Positions 54,771-63,583 of a DNA stretch of 64,000 bases are shown in pieces. The first letter of the stretch is position 1; every line of letters starts with the position of its first letter. Under the pieces are notes generated by a model that made no database searches, had not been told where the DNA came from, and saw only the letters and a list, made by a program, of their open reading frames with translations. The stretch is from Oerskovia jenensis (GTDB lineage Bacteria; Actinomycetota; Actinomycetes; Actinomycetales; Cellulomonadaceae). The position numbers were made by a program, and so were the translations under genes. The stretch lies in the NCBI RefSeq assembly GCF_016907235.1, contig NZ_JAFBBO010000001.1, positions 1,612,001 to 1,676,000 on the forward strand. The letters run 5' to 3'.

Positions 54771-56360
54771 TCACCTCGCGGCCGCGACTCCCCGGGCCAC
54801 CAGACCCGCCTGGTCGGAGAGCTTGAGCTCCTTCATGAAGAACGCGATGACGAAACCCAGCACCCCGAGCGGCACGAGGTACCAGAAGGCCGGGGCGAGC
54901 GCGTCGGTGTAGGCGTTGACGACGAGGTCGTGCAACGCCGCCGGCAGATCCTTGACGGCCTCCGGCGTGAGGCTCTGCGCGCCGAAGTCCTGCGGGACGT
55001 CGCTCGCGGGCAGGCCCTTGGTCGCGTCGGCCAGGTTGGACGCGAGCCGCGTGGTGAACACGGTCGAGAACACGCTGGTGCCGACCGCGGCCCCGATCTC
55101 GCGCAGGAAGTTGTTGGTGGACGTCGCCACGCCCACCATCTCGGGGGCGACCGAGTTCTGCACCGCGATCACGATGGTCTGCAGCACGAGGCCCAGCCCG
55201 AACCCGAGCACGAAGATCATCGCGCCGAACGTCAGCATCGAGATGTCGGCCGTGAGCTGCGTGAGCAGGACCAGCCCGACCGTCGCGATCCCCATCCCGA
55301 GGATCGGGTAGATCTTGTACCTCCCGCTGCGCGCGATGAGCAGACCCGAGCCGATCGCCGTGATCATCAGGCCCACCGTCATGGGCAGCATGAGCAGCCC
55401 CGACTCCGTGGCGCCGTAGCCCTGCGCCATCTGCAGGAACGTCGGCAGGAACGACAGCGCCGCGAACATCGTCATCCCGAGGATCAGGGCGATCGAGACC
55501 GAGACCGAGAACGTCCGGCTCCGGAACAGGTGGAGGGGGATGAGGGGGTCGGCCACGCGGGTCTCGACCACGAGGAAGGCGATCAGCGCGAGCACCGTCA
55601 GGGCCACGAGCCCGAGGAGGATCGGGCTGCTCCAGTCGTACTTCTTCTCGCTCGTGATCGAGCTCCAGCTCGTGAGGAGCACGATGCCCGCGGTCGTGAC
55701 CGCCATCAGGAGCGCGCCCCCGACGTCGAACCGCGTGCTCGGCCTGCGCGACGGGAGCCGGAGCTTGAACCAGGCGATCCCGAACGCGATCAGGCCGATC
55801 GGGACGTTGAGCCAGAAGCACCAGCGCCACCCCGGCCCGTCCGTGAACCAGCCGCCCAGCAGGGGCCCGGCGACCGTGGCGATCCCGAAGACCGCTCCCA
55901 GAGGACCCATGTACCTGCCGCGGTCCCGGGCCGAGACGATGTCGGCGATGATCGCCTGGCTCAGGATCACCAGGCCACCGGCGCCCAGACCTTGGACCGA
56001 GCGCCACACCACGAGCTCGACGAACGACCCCGACAGCGCCGACCCGGTCGAGCCGACCACGAAGATCGCGATCGCGACGAGGAACGGCAACCGGCGACCC
56101 CGCAGGTCGCCGACCTTGCCGTAGATCGGCATCACGATCGCGATCGCGAGCAGATAGGCCGTGATGATCCAGCCCTCGTCCTCGGCGGCCCCCAGGTCCC
56201 CCACGATGGTCGGCAGCGCCGTGCCCACGACCGACTGGTCCAGCGCGGACAGGAACATCGCGGCCAGCAGGGCGCTGAAGATCACGTAGATCGTGCCCTT
56301 GGACAGCACCAGCTCGGGTTCGCCCGGATTCTCGGTCGAGGAAGGTACGGCGTGGCTCAT
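54771..56360 (-). CDS. MFS multidrug exporter, DHA2 (14-helix) type
   Basis: A 529-residue major-facilitator drug:proton antiporter with 14 predicted helices. Family motifs: LDQSVVGTALPTIVGDL (motif D1), GKVGDLRGRRLPF (motif A), and VAGPLLGGWFTDGPGWRWCFWLNVPIG (motif C). Length matches the group. ATG at 56360 follows AAGGG by nine bases. No adjacent TetR or MarR regulator is seen on its side, so control is unclear. Export of toxic or antibiotic molecules is expected; the substrate is unknown. Confidence 0.93.
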   Translation of the reverse strand: MSHAVPSSTENPGEPELVLSKGTIYVIFSALLAAMFLSALDQSVVGTALPTIVGDLGAAEDEGWIITAYLLAIAIVMPIYGKVGDLRGRRLPFLVAIAIFVVGSTGSALSGSFVELVVWRSVQGLGAGGLVILSQAIIADIVSARDRGRYMGPLGAVFGIATVAGPLLGGWFTDGPGWRWCFWLNVPIGLIAFGIAWFKLRLPSRRPSTRFDVGGALLMAVTTAGIVLLTSWSSITSEKKYDWSSPILLGLVALTVLALIAFLVVETRVADPLIPLHLFRSRTFSVSVSIALILGMTMFAALSFLPTFLQMAQGYGATESGLLMLPMTVGLMITAIGSGLLIARSGRYKIYPILGMGIATVGLVLLTQLTADISMLTFGAMIFVLGFGLGLVLQTIVIAVQNSVAPEMVGVATSTNNFLREIGAAVGTSVFSTVFTTRLASNLADATKGLPASDVPQDFGAQSLTPEAVKDLPAALHDLVVNAYTDALAPAFWYLVPLGVLGFVIAFFMKELKLSDQAGLVARGVAAAR

Positions 56361-56483
56361 CGCGGGGCCCTTCGTGTCGTGACCGGCAGCTTCCTGACGT
56401 GGACGCGGGTCCTTCCAGGGTCGACCGGGCGCACCAGGGCCGCAACACCAACGGGGACGGCGGGGGCGACTGTCGGGCCAGGT

Positions 56484-56525
56484 TGTCAGAATGAGCGAGG
56501 ACCAGGGCCCTCGCTCGTTCTGACA
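56484..56525. repeat. Family A palindromic repeat, copy 2
   Basis: TGTCAGAATGAGCGAGG (56484-56500) pairs with CCTCGCTCGTTCTGACA (56509-56525) with one G-T pair. It lies just after the stop of the dehydratase gene and upstream of the exporter. Confidence 0.85.
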
Positions 56526-56529
56526 GGTG

Positions 56530-57474
56530 CTACCGCGCCAGGTCCGACGGGTCGGTGTTCGCCCCGCACAGCACGACCGCGACACTCTCGCCCGGGTCGG
56601 GCACGTAGGCGCGCGACTCGAGCGCGGCGAGCGCCGCCGCAGCCCCGTGCTCGACGACGAGCCGCCGCTCGTCCCACAGGTGCCGGCGCGCGGCGACGAT
56701 CGCGTCGTCGGACACCAGGACCGAGCGCACGTCGGCGTGCCGCGCGAGCGAGAGCGCCATCTCGGAGGTGCGGCGGGCGCCGAGCGAGTCGGCCGCGACC
56801 GACGCGACGGGGACGTCCACCACGCGACCCGCGTCGAGCGCGGCGCGCAGGGCCTGCGCACCGTCCGGCTCGACCGCCACGACCCTGATCCCGTGCGGAC
56901 GCGCCGCGGCGGCCACCCCGCTGAACAACCCGCCGCCGCCGACCGCGACCACGACAGTGCTGACATCGGGCCTGGCCGCGACGATCTCCTGCAGGAGCGT
57001 GCCCGCGCCCGCCGCGATCAGGGGGTTGTCGTAGGCGTGCGAGGCCAGGGCGCCGGTCTCGACCGCGAAACGCTGCGCGGCGTCGAGCGCCTCGGCGTAC
57101 TCGGACCCCACCTGGTGGACCTCGGCTCCCAGCGTGCGCAGACGCGCGACCTTGACCGGCGGTGCGGTCTCGGGCACGAACACGGTCGCCCGCACCCCGT
57201 GCGCCCGCGCCGCCCACGCGTTCGCCATGCCGGCGTTGCCACCTGACGCGATCACGACCCCGGCGTCGGGCAACGTGCCCGCGTCCAGGTGCGCGCCCAC
57301 GAAGTTCAGCGCACCCCGGGCCTTGAACGAGCCCGTGTGCTGCATGAGCTCGAGCGCGAACACTCCGGTCGCGGCGCCCAGCGCCCCCGGGTCCATGGGC
57401 GCGAGCGCAACGGGTCGCACCTGTCCCGCGATGCGCTGCGCCGCGGCGAGGACGTCCAGGTGGTCGATGGTCAT
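56530..57474 (-). CDS. PLP-dependent serine/threonine dehydratase family protein
   Basis: A 314-residue fold-type II PLP enzyme. The Schiff-base lysine is in HTGSFKARGA (about residue 51), the substrate loop is ASGGNAGMA, and the phosphate-binding glycine loop is VAVGGGGLFSG. The C-terminal VVLCGANTD replaces the usual GNVD. There is no regulatory ACT domain, so it is a catabolic-type threonine or serine dehydratase, or a serine racemase-like enzyme. GGAGGA is at optimal distance from the ATG. The gene lies downstream of a GntR regulator on the same strand, separated by a 31-bp hairpin. Confidence 0.9.
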   Translation of the reverse strand: MTIDHLDVLAAAQRIAGQVRPVALAPMDPGALGAATGVFALELMQHTGSFKARGALNFVGAHLDAGTLPDAGVVIASGGNAGMANAWAARAHGVRATVFVPETAPPVKVARLRTLGAEVHQVGSEYAEALDAAQRFAVETGALASHAYDNPLIAAGAGTLLQEIVAARPDVSTVVVAVGGGGLFSGVAAAARPHGIRVVAVEPDGAQALRAALDAGRVVDVPVASVAADSLGARRTSEMALSLARHADVRSVLVSDDAIVAARRHLWDERRLVVEHGAAAALAALESRAYVPDPGESVAVVLCGANTDPSDLAR

Positions 57475-57573
57475 ACGGAGTCCTCCGGTGGTGGGCTGCG
57501 GACCGGTGGGCCCAGAGAAACACTACGACGTGGCCGCCCGGGCCCCGGCTCGCGCCTCGCGGAGGACGAACGC

Positions 57574-57641
57574 CGAGGTAGAGGGCTGCCGTCGAGGTAG
57601 AGGGTCCCAGCCCTCTACCTCGACGGGAGCCCTCTACCTCG
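57574..57641 (-). terminator. 31-bp hairpin with internally duplicated arms
   Basis: Arms 57574-57604 and 57611-57641 are complementary with one mismatch around a six-base loop. Each arm contains two copies of CGAGGTAGAGGG. It lies just after the GntR stop codon and ends that transcript. Confidence 0.8.
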
Positions 57642-57661
57642 CGGACCGCGCGGGGCGCAGC

Positions 57662-58348
57662 TCACAGCCCCGCCTCGCGGTAGAAGCCCTCGATGTGCTC
57701 GCGGACCGCGTCCGCCGCCCCCGCTCCGTCGCCGCTCGCGACAGCGTCGAGGATCGCCCGGTGCTCGGCACGCAGGCGCACCGCGGTACGGGGCCAGTCC
57801 TCCAACCGTGCGGTCCCTGCCTCGACGTAGGACTCGATCGCCCCGCGGAGCCCGGTCATGACGGCCTCGACGAGCGCGTTGCCCGCGAGACGGACGAGCG
57901 CGACGTGGAACGCCGCGTCGAGCTCACGGAAGCGGGCCGCGTCGAGCGCGGGGTCGTCCATCGCGTCGAGCAGCGCGACTGCCTCGGCGAGCCCGGCGCC
58001 GGCGGCCTTCGCGGCGGCCTGCCCGACCGCCCAGGTCTCCAGCAGCACCCGGGTCTCCACGACGTCCCGGACCACGAGCGTCCCCGACGCGACGTGCAGT
58101 CGCACGGCCGCACCCAGGCCCGCGGCGGGGCGGTCGATCACGGTGGCTCCGGCGTCGGGCCCGGAGCCGACCGCGGTGCGGACGATGCCCATGGCCTCCA
58201 GGACGCGCAGCGCCTCGCGGACCGAGGGGCGCGAGACGCCGAGCTCCTCGGCGAGCGCGCGCTCGGCCGGGAGGCGTTCGCCGAGGCCCCAGCGGCCGGC
58301 GGTCAGGTCCGCCTCGATGCGGGCGAGGACGATCTCGTGGGTGCGCAC
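57662..58348 (-). CDS. GntR family, FCD transcriptional regulator (candidate lut regulator)
   Basis: A 228-residue FadR-like regulator. The winged helix is HEIVLARIEADLTAGRWGLGERLPAERALAEELGVSRPSVREALRVLEAMGIV, then a FCD ligand domain with ELDAAFHVALVRLAGN and RLRAEHRAILDAV. GTG at 58348 is six bases after TACGCT (58355-58360), so leaderless. The lutABC operon 1.9 kb away has two perfect TGTGGTCNGACCACA palindromes at its promoter, a shape used by lactate-responsive FCD regulators, and this is the nearest candidate. That link is inferred. Confidence 0.88.
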   Translation of the reverse strand: MRTHEIVLARIEADLTAGRWGLGERLPAERALAEELGVSRPSVREALRVLEAMGIVRTAVGSGPDAGATVIDRPAAGLGAAVRLHVASGTLVVRDVVETRVLLETWAVGQAAAKAAGAGLAEAVALLDAMDDPALDAARFRELDAAFHVALVRLAGNALVEAVMTGLRGAIESYVEAGTARLEDWPRTAVRLRAEHRAILDAVASGDGAGAADAVREHIEGFYREAGL

Positions 58349-58369
58349 GGGGTCAGCGTAGTGCTGCGC

Positions 58370-58421
58370 GGCGTCGTCAGGACGAGCAAGGCAGCTCGGT
58401 CACGCTCGTCCTGACGACGCC
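58370..58421. repeat. Family A palindromic repeat, copy 5 (divergent)
   Basis: Perfect 18-base arms GGCGTCGTCAGGACGAGC (58370-58387) and complement (58404-58421). The centre CGTCAGGACGAGC differs from the other copies by C-to-T type changes on both arms, so pairing is kept. Confidence 0.75.
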
Positions 58422-58443
58422 CTGCGGGAGGCCGGCTGGGGCG

Positions 58444-59913
58444 TCAGTCGGTGTCAGGCGGAGTCAGGCGCCCGCGCCGCAGGAGCAGGACGACGGTTCC
58501 GCCGACGACGAGCAGGGCCGCCACGCCGACCACCGGTCCGAGCGCGGTTCCCGTCGCGGCGAGCCGGTCGGACTTCTGCGCCTCCCGGGCCCCGTCGGTG
58601 GACGACGGGACCGACGCCGTGGAGGGCGCGCCCTCGGTCGTCGTGCCGGGCGTCGAGCTGCCCGTCGACGAGCCCGTGCTCGACCCGTCGCCCGGCGCGT
58701 CGGCGGTCGGCTCGTCAGTCGGCTCGTCAGTCGGCTCGTCAGTCGACGGCTCCGACGGCTCCGACGGCTCCGAGGAGACGATGACCGTCTCGCTGTCCTT
58801 GAACGGCGCCTGCTCCCACGTCGCGTAGATCTGGCAGTCCTCGCGGAGGGGAGTACCCGTGACGTCGCTCTGATGGTAGGACGTGCCGTCCCCACCGCCG
58901 CGCGCCGTCAGCATGACGGGTCCCTCGTCAGCGACGGCGTCGGCACACAGCCTGACCTCTGCGGGGTAGGTGGGGGCGTCGTGCATGACGAGGACGCCGT
59001 CCGTCGTGAGCTCCGCGTGCCCGGCGGACTCTTCGCACACCTGGACGGGCACGTCCGAGCTGATGGCGATGGGGCTCCCGAAGGCAGTGGTCCTGAGGAC
59101 CCACGAGATCTCCCGCCCGGGCAAGACCGTCGGATTCGTCGCGGTCACGTCGACCCACTCGCGGCCCATGTCTGCGAGCCAGGCGATCTCCGCGTGGTCC
59201 AGTCCGAACATGTCGCAGTTGATCCCGTCGGTGACGCACCAGATCATCGACTGGAGCACGAGCCGCTCCGACACCGCCCCGTCCGCTCGGCCGACGAGGC
59301 CCAGGGGGGACGTGTAGCCGTCGCGGATCATCGTGTCGACAGCGGCGAGCTGCTGCTCGTTCAGACGTTGCGGTCTGGCCAGGGTGGGGAACGGGATCGG
59401 GACGTCCCCTTCCGCGAGCACACCACCCGGCAGCAGGGTGTTGCACGTGTTCAGCAGGGCGTCGGTGCAGAACGACCACGCGGAGACCGGTCCGCCGGTC
59501 GCGGCGTCGTACCTGACGGCGCACAGCGGGGGGTGCGAGTCGGCGTCGGCCGTCCCGTCGACGTCGTAGAGCGGGACGAGCTGTCCCGCGTTGTACGCCT
59601 CGAGCCGCTCGCCGGAGACGAGCGTGAGGTCGGTGTAGTAGCCGGGCCCGGACCACCTCGGGTCGTGGTCCGTGGCGCCGGGGCACATGGGGGCATGGAA
59701 CGTGCCCACGGGGGACGCCGGAGCGTCGAACGTGGCGACCTGTGCGGTCACCGCGAGCGCGTCGTCGGTAGCGGTGGCAGTGGTGGATGCCGCGGTGGCG
59801 ACCGGTGCGGTCGCCGCGAGCCCTCCGGTTGCGGCGACGAGGGCGGTCAGTGCAGCGACGGCGCCGACGACGAGCCTCCGAGAACGCGGGGGTGTCGGTG
59901 TCGGGACAGGCAT
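58444..59913 (-). CDS. Surface adhesin with putative thioester domain and LAATG sortase signal
   Basis: A 489-residue exported protein. Signal peptide (RRLVVGAVAALTALVAATGG). Residues about 60-240 resemble a thioester (TED) domain: Cys149 in WSFCTDALLNTC and Gln221 in LVLQSMIWCVTDG could form the internal Cys-Gln bond used to attach to host or surface amines. A second beta domain follows to about 380. A stalk has repeated SEP and TDEP units. The end is LAATG, a membrane helix (LGPVVGVAALLVVGGTVVLLL) and a basic tail. GGAGG is eleven bases before the ATG. Anchoring by class E sortase is expected, as for the LAHTG protein at 38931. Confidence 0.78.
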   Translation of the reverse strand: MPVPTPTPPRSRRLVVGAVAALTALVAATGGLAATAPVATAASTTATATDDALAVTAQVATFDAPASPVGTFHAPMCPGATDHDPRWSGPGYYTDLTLVSGERLEAYNAGQLVPLYDVDGTADADSHPPLCAVRYDAATGGPVSAWSFCTDALLNTCNTLLPGGVLAEGDVPIPFPTLARPQRLNEQQLAAVDTMIRDGYTSPLGLVGRADGAVSERLVLQSMIWCVTDGINCDMFGLDHAEIAWLADMGREWVDVTATNPTVLPGREISWVLRTTAFGSPIAISSDVPVQVCEESAGHAELTTDGVLVMHDAPTYPAEVRLCADAVADEGPVMLTARGGGDGTSYHQSDVTGTPLREDCQIYATWEQAPFKDSETVIVSSEPSEPSEPSTDEPTDEPTDEPTADAPGDGSSTGSSTGSSTPGTTTEGAPSTASVPSSTDGAREAQKSDRLAATGTALGPVVGVAALLVVGGTVVLLLRRGRLTPPDTD

Positions 59914-60099
59914 GACGAGATGAACCTCCAGCAACGAGAAGAGCGCGAGCCCGAGGATGACGGGCTCGTCGACTCAGCCCACGGCGGGCCGGCAGTCCGC
60001 AGGATAAGAGGCCTTCCTGTGTGACGGAGGCCACTCGGCCGCACGCTCTGCTCCGCCCTGGCGCTCGGGGGCCAGCCGCGTTCTGAAACTCCGTCGACA

Positions 60100-60162
60100 T
60101 GTGGTCCGACCACAGCGACACGATGGTCTACAGTGGCTCGGACATCGTGTGGTCAGACCACA
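60100..60162 (+). promoter_or_regulatory. lutABC promoter with two GntR-type operators
   Basis: Two perfect 15-base palindromes TGTGGTCCGACCACA (60100-60114) and TGTGGTCAGACCACA (60148-60162) flank a -10 TACAGT (60129-60134). The first covers the -35 position, the second the early transcript. Binding by a dimeric FCD regulator would shut the promoter. The rest of 59914-60276 shows no gene. Confidence 0.85.
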
Positions 60163-60276
60163 GCCTGCTCGCCGCCGAGCAGGGGCCGGGAGGGCCGCGC
60201 GGTACCTCCGACGGGCACTCGCCGCCCGCCGGGACCAGACTGAATCCCACCGCCCCCTGCCCGGCTGGAGTACCCA

Positions 60277-61161
60277 GTGCGTATCGCCCTCGCCGCCACC
60301 TGCATCGCCGACGCGATGTTCCCCCAAGCCCCTCGGGCCACCGTCCAGCTCCTCGAACGCCTCGGCCACGAGGTGTTCTTCCCCGAGCAGCAGACGTGCT
60401 GCGGCCAGATGCACGTCAACACGGGCTACTTCGACGAGGCGGTGCCCGTCATCAGGAACCACGTCGAGACGTTCGCGCCCGCGCTCGACGGCGAGTGGGA
60501 CGCGATCGTCGTGCCGTCGGGCTCGTGCACCGGGTCGATCCGCCACCAGCAGGCCATGGTGTGCCGGCGTGCGGGGCAGGAGAAGCTGGGCGCGACCGCC
60601 GAGGCCCTCGCCGCCAAGACCTACGAGCTCTCGGAGCTGCTCGTCGACGTGCTCGGCGTGACCGACGTCGGCGCGCACTTCCCGCACCGCGTCACCTACC
60701 ACCCGACGTGCCACTCGCTGCGCATGATCCGCGTGGGCGACAAGCCCCTCCAGCTCCTGCGGGCCGTCGACGGGATCGACCTCGTCGAGCTCCCCGGCGC
60801 CGAGAGCTGCTGCGGGTTCGGCGGGACGTTCGCGCTCAAGAACTCCGAGACGTCGACCGCGATGCTCGGCGACAAGATGACCAACGTGAAGTCGACCGGC
60901 GCCGAGGTCCTCACGGCGGGCGACTACTCGTGCCTCCTGCACATCGGCGGCGGCCTCTCGAAGCTGCGCACGGGCGTGCGCACCATGCACCTCGCGGAGA
61001 TCCTGGCCTCGACGCAGGACGCGCCGACGCTCGTGTCAGAACCAGCGAGCACTCCAGGTCACGCTCGTTCTGACACGCCTGGCCCGCCGAGCCGCCTGTC
61101 AGAACCATCGAGCACCCCAGGTCACGCTCGTTCTGACAACGAGGCAGAGGCAGCGCGATGA
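60277..61161 (+). CDS. lutA: Lactate utilization protein LutA (CCG-domain iron-sulfur protein)
   Basis: A 294-residue cytoplasmic protein of the L-lactate oxidase complex LutABC. It carries the two CCG domains: QQTCCGQMHVNTG near residue 40 and AESCCGFGGTFALKN near 185, plus YHPTCHSLRM. Normal LutA ends after MHLAEIL near residue 245; here some 45 further residues follow, with a near-perfect repeat SEPASTPGHARSD and SEPSSTPGHARSD. These are encoded by two family A palindromes that lie within the frame. GTG at 60277 follows GGAG by six bases. It overlaps lutB as ATGA. Confidence 0.93.
   Translation: MRIALAATCIADAMFPQAPRATVQLLERLGHEVFFPEQQTCCGQMHVNTGYFDEAVPVIRNHVETFAPALDGEWDAIVVPSGSCTGSIRHQQAMVCRRAGQEKLGATAEALAAKTYELSELLVDVLGVTDVGAHFPHRVTYHPTCHSLRMIRVGDKPLQLLRAVDGIDLVELPGAESCCGFGGTFALKNSETSTAMLGDKMTNVKSTGAEVLTAGDYSCLLHIGGGLSKLRTGVRTMHLAEILASTQDAPTLVSEPASTPGHARSDTPGPPSRLSEPSSTPGHARSDNEAEAAR
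61033..61076. repeat. Family A palindromic repeat, copy 3 (inside lutA)
   Basis: GTGTCAGAACCAGCG (61033-61047) pairs with CGCTCGTTCTGACAC (61062-61076) apart from one mismatch. It lies in the lutA frame and encodes SEPASTPGHARSD. Confidence 0.85.
61097..61138. repeat. Family A palindromic repeat, copy 4 (inside lutA)
   Basis: TGTCAGAACCATCGAGC (61097-61113) pairs imperfectly with GCTCGTTCTGACA (61126-61138). Same orientation as copy 3 and 64 bases from it; encodes SEPSSTPGHARSD. Confidence 0.8.
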
Positions 61162-62804
61162 GTACCTTCCTGGGCTTCCCCACCCGCCGCGGCGCGAAGA
61201 CCCTGCCCGACGGCGGCACGCACCACGGCGCGCCCGGCACCACCGCGGGCCCCGGCTGGGCCGACGACGTGCCGCACCCCGACGCGCCGCTGCGCTGGGG
61301 CGCGACGTTCCCCGAGGCCGCCAAGCAGGCGCTGGGCAACACGCAGCTGCGCCGCAACCTGGCCCACGCGACCTCGACCATCCGGGCCAAGCGTGCGGCC
61401 GTCGTCGGCGAGGTGCCCGACTGGGAGGCCCTGCGCGACGCGGGCTCGACCATCAAGGCCCACGTCCTGAGCGACCTCCCGCACCTCCTCGAAGAGCTCG
61501 AGCGCAACGTGACCGCGCGCGGCGGCGTCGTGCACTGGGCCCGCGACGCCGCCGAGGCCAACCGCATCGTGACGGAGCTGGTCCAGGCCACGGGCGAGAC
61601 CGAGGTCGTCAAGGTCAAGTCGATGGTCACGCAGGAGATCGGGCTCAACGAGGCGCTCGCCGAGGAGGGCATCGCGGCGTTCGAGACCGACCTCGCCGAG
61701 CTCATCGTGCAGCTCGCGGACGACATGCCCTCGCACATCCTCGTGCCCGCGATCCACCGCAACCGCTCCGAGATCCGCGAGATCTTCCTCGAACGCATGG
61801 GCGACGCACCGCCCGACCTGACCGACGCCCCGCGCGAGCTCGCCATGGCCGCCCGTGCACACCTGCGCCGCAAGTTCCTCTCGGCAAAGGTCGCGATCAG
61901 CGGCGCGAACTTCGCGGTCGCGGACACGGGCACGCTCGCGGTCGTCGAGTCCGAGGGCAACGGGCGCATGTGCCTCACGCTCCCCGAGACCCTCATCACC
62001 GTCATGGGCATCGAGAAACTCATCCCCACCTACCAGGACCTCGAGGTCTTCATGGCGCTCCTGCCCCGGTCCTCGACCGGCGAGCGCATGAACCCGTACA
62101 CGTCCCTGTGGACAGGCGTCACGCCGGGCGACGGGCCGCAGGAGTTCCACCTGGTGCTGCTCGACAACGGGCGCACCAAGGCCCTGGCCGACGAGGTGGG
62201 CCGCGCCGCCCTGCACTGCATCCGCTGCTCGGCGTGCCTCAACGTGTGCCCGGTCTACGAGCGCGTGGGCGGGCACGCCTACGGCTCGGTCTACCCGGGC
62301 CCCATCGGCGCGGTCCTCACGCCCCAGCTCGCGGGGTCGACGGGCACGTCGGACCCCAACAACTCGCTGCCGTACGCCTCGACGCTGTGCGGCGCGTGCT
62401 ACGACGTCTGCCCCGTCAAGATCGACATCCCGTCGCTGCTGGTGCACCTGCGGGCGCGCGAGGTGGACCAGGACCGGGGCCGCCCCACGGCCTGGGGAGC
62501 GGCCATGAAGGCCGCGTCGTTCGTCATGTCCACGCCCGGCCGGTTCGAGCTCGCCGAGAAGGCCGGCGGCGTGACCCGGGTCCTGGGCGGGCGATCCGGT
62601 CGCATCTCGTCGCTGCCCTACCCCGGGTCGAAGTGGACCGGCTCGCGCGACCTGCCCGTCCTGCCGAAGCAGAGCTTCCGCGAGTGGTGGGCCACCGACC
62701 ACGCTGCGCACGAGCCCGTCACGCCGGAGGCGCCCGCCTCGCCCCCCTCGCCCGCGGATCCCGCCCCGCCCGCTTCCAGCGACACGACCGGAGACGCCCG
62801 ATGA
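61158..62804 (+). CDS. lutB: Lactate utilization protein LutB (iron-sulfur LUD protein)
   Basis: A 548-residue protein with an N-terminal LUD domain (KVKSMVTQEIGLNEALAEEGI and SGANFAVADTGTLAVVESEGNG) and two [4Fe-4S] motifs near residue 355-430: CIRCSACLNVCPVYERVGGH and CGACYDVCPVKIDIP. The C-terminal domain ends with a Pro/Ala-rich tail (EAPASPPSPADPAPPASS) longer than usual. It moves electrons from lactate oxidation in the LutABC complex. It overlaps lutA and lutC by four bases each (ATGA), so the three are made together. Confidence 0.95.
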   Translation: MSTFLGFPTRRGAKTLPDGGTHHGAPGTTAGPGWADDVPHPDAPLRWGATFPEAAKQALGNTQLRRNLAHATSTIRAKRAAVVGEVPDWEALRDAGSTIKAHVLSDLPHLLEELERNVTARGGVVHWARDAAEANRIVTELVQATGETEVVKVKSMVTQEIGLNEALAEEGIAAFETDLAELIVQLADDMPSHILVPAIHRNRSEIREIFLERMGDAPPDLTDAPRELAMAARAHLRRKFLSAKVAISGANFAVADTGTLAVVESEGNGRMCLTLPETLITVMGIEKLIPTYQDLEVFMALLPRSSTGERMNPYTSLWTGVTPGDGPQEFHLVLLDNGRTKALADEVGRAALHCIRCSACLNVCPVYERVGGHAYGSVYPGPIGAVLTPQLAGSTGTSDPNNSLPYASTLCGACYDVCPVKIDIPSLLVHLRAREVDQDRGRPTAWGAAMKAASFVMSTPGRFELAEKAGGVTRVLGGRSGRISSLPYPGSKWTGSRDLPVLPKQSFREWWATDHAAHEPVTPEAPASPPSPADPAPPASSDTTGDAR

Positions 62805-63466
62805 GCGCGCGCGACGACATCCTGGCCCGCGTGCGCGCGGCCGTCATCACCGACGGCGCGCACCTCGGGGACGCCGTGGCCGCCCAGGCGCCGATCTCCC
62901 GCGAGTACCGGACGGCGGGCGAGCACTCCCCCGGGTCGCCCGAGGCGGTCGAGATCCTGGTCGACCGGCTCGTGGACTACCGCGCGATCGTGCACCGGGC
63001 CGCGACCGAGGACGACCTGGCCCGCACCGTGGGCGAGCTGCTCGCCGACGCGCGCTCCGTCGTCGTGCCCCCGGGGGTTCCCGCGGGCTGGACGAGCGGG
63101 CTCGGGGACGGGACCGCCGTCGTGCACGACTCGCGCGAGGACCGGCGGACGGCGGGCGAGCTCGACCAGGTCGACGCGGTGCTCACCGGGTCGCGGCTGG
63201 CCGTCGCGGACACCGGGACGATCGTCCTGGACGGCGAGGACGACCAGGGGCGACGCGCGATCACCCTCGTGCCCGACCTGCACGTGTGCGTGGTGCGGAC
63301 CGAGCAGGTTTTGCACACGCTGCCCGAGGCCGTGACGATCCTCGCCGCGCACCCGACCCGCCCGCAGACGTGGATCTCGGGGCCGAGCGCGACGAGCGAC
63401 ATCGAGCTCTCGCGCGTCGAGGGCGTGCACGGGCCGAGGACGCTGCACGTGGTCCTGCTGGGCTGA
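62801..63466 (+). CDS. lutC: Lactate utilization protein LutC (LUD domain)
   Basis: A 221-residue LUD-domain protein, third subunit of the LutABC L-lactate oxidation system. MSARDDILARVRAAV opens the typical helix; SRLAVADTGTIVLDG and LHVCVVRTEQVLHTLPEAVTIL form the core, ending SGPSATSDIELSRVEGVHGPRTLHVVLLG, the conserved LUD C-terminus. No iron-sulfur motif, as expected. The ATG overlaps the lutB stop. The operon ends at a family B repeat. Confidence 0.95.
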   Translation: MSARDDILARVRAAVITDGAHLGDAVAAQAPISREYRTAGEHSPGSPEAVEILVDRLVDYRAIVHRAATEDDLARTVGELLADARSVVVPPGVPAGWTSGLGDGTAVVHDSREDRRTAGELDQVDAVLTGSRLAVADTGTIVLDGEDDQGRRAITLVPDLHVCVVRTEQVLHTLPEAVTILAAHPTRPQTWISGPSATSDIELSRVEGVHGPRTLHVVLLG

Positions 63467-63484
63467 GCCCCTCACCCCACCCTC

Positions 63485-63572
63485 GGTGCCGAGCATGCGG
63501 TCGGCGTCGGTTTCGAGCCCGAAACGGACCGCAACCGCATGCTCGGCGAACGACGACCGCATGCTCGGCACC
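63485..63572. repeat. Family B palindromic repeat, copy 3
   Basis: Perfect 19-base arms GGTGCCGAGCATGCGGTCG (63485-63503) and complement (63554-63572), with an additional inner box CAACCGCATGCTCGGCG. It lies between the convergent lutC and TetR genes and could act as terminator for both. Confidence 0.88.
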
Positions 63573-63583
63573 AGGACCGGCGC

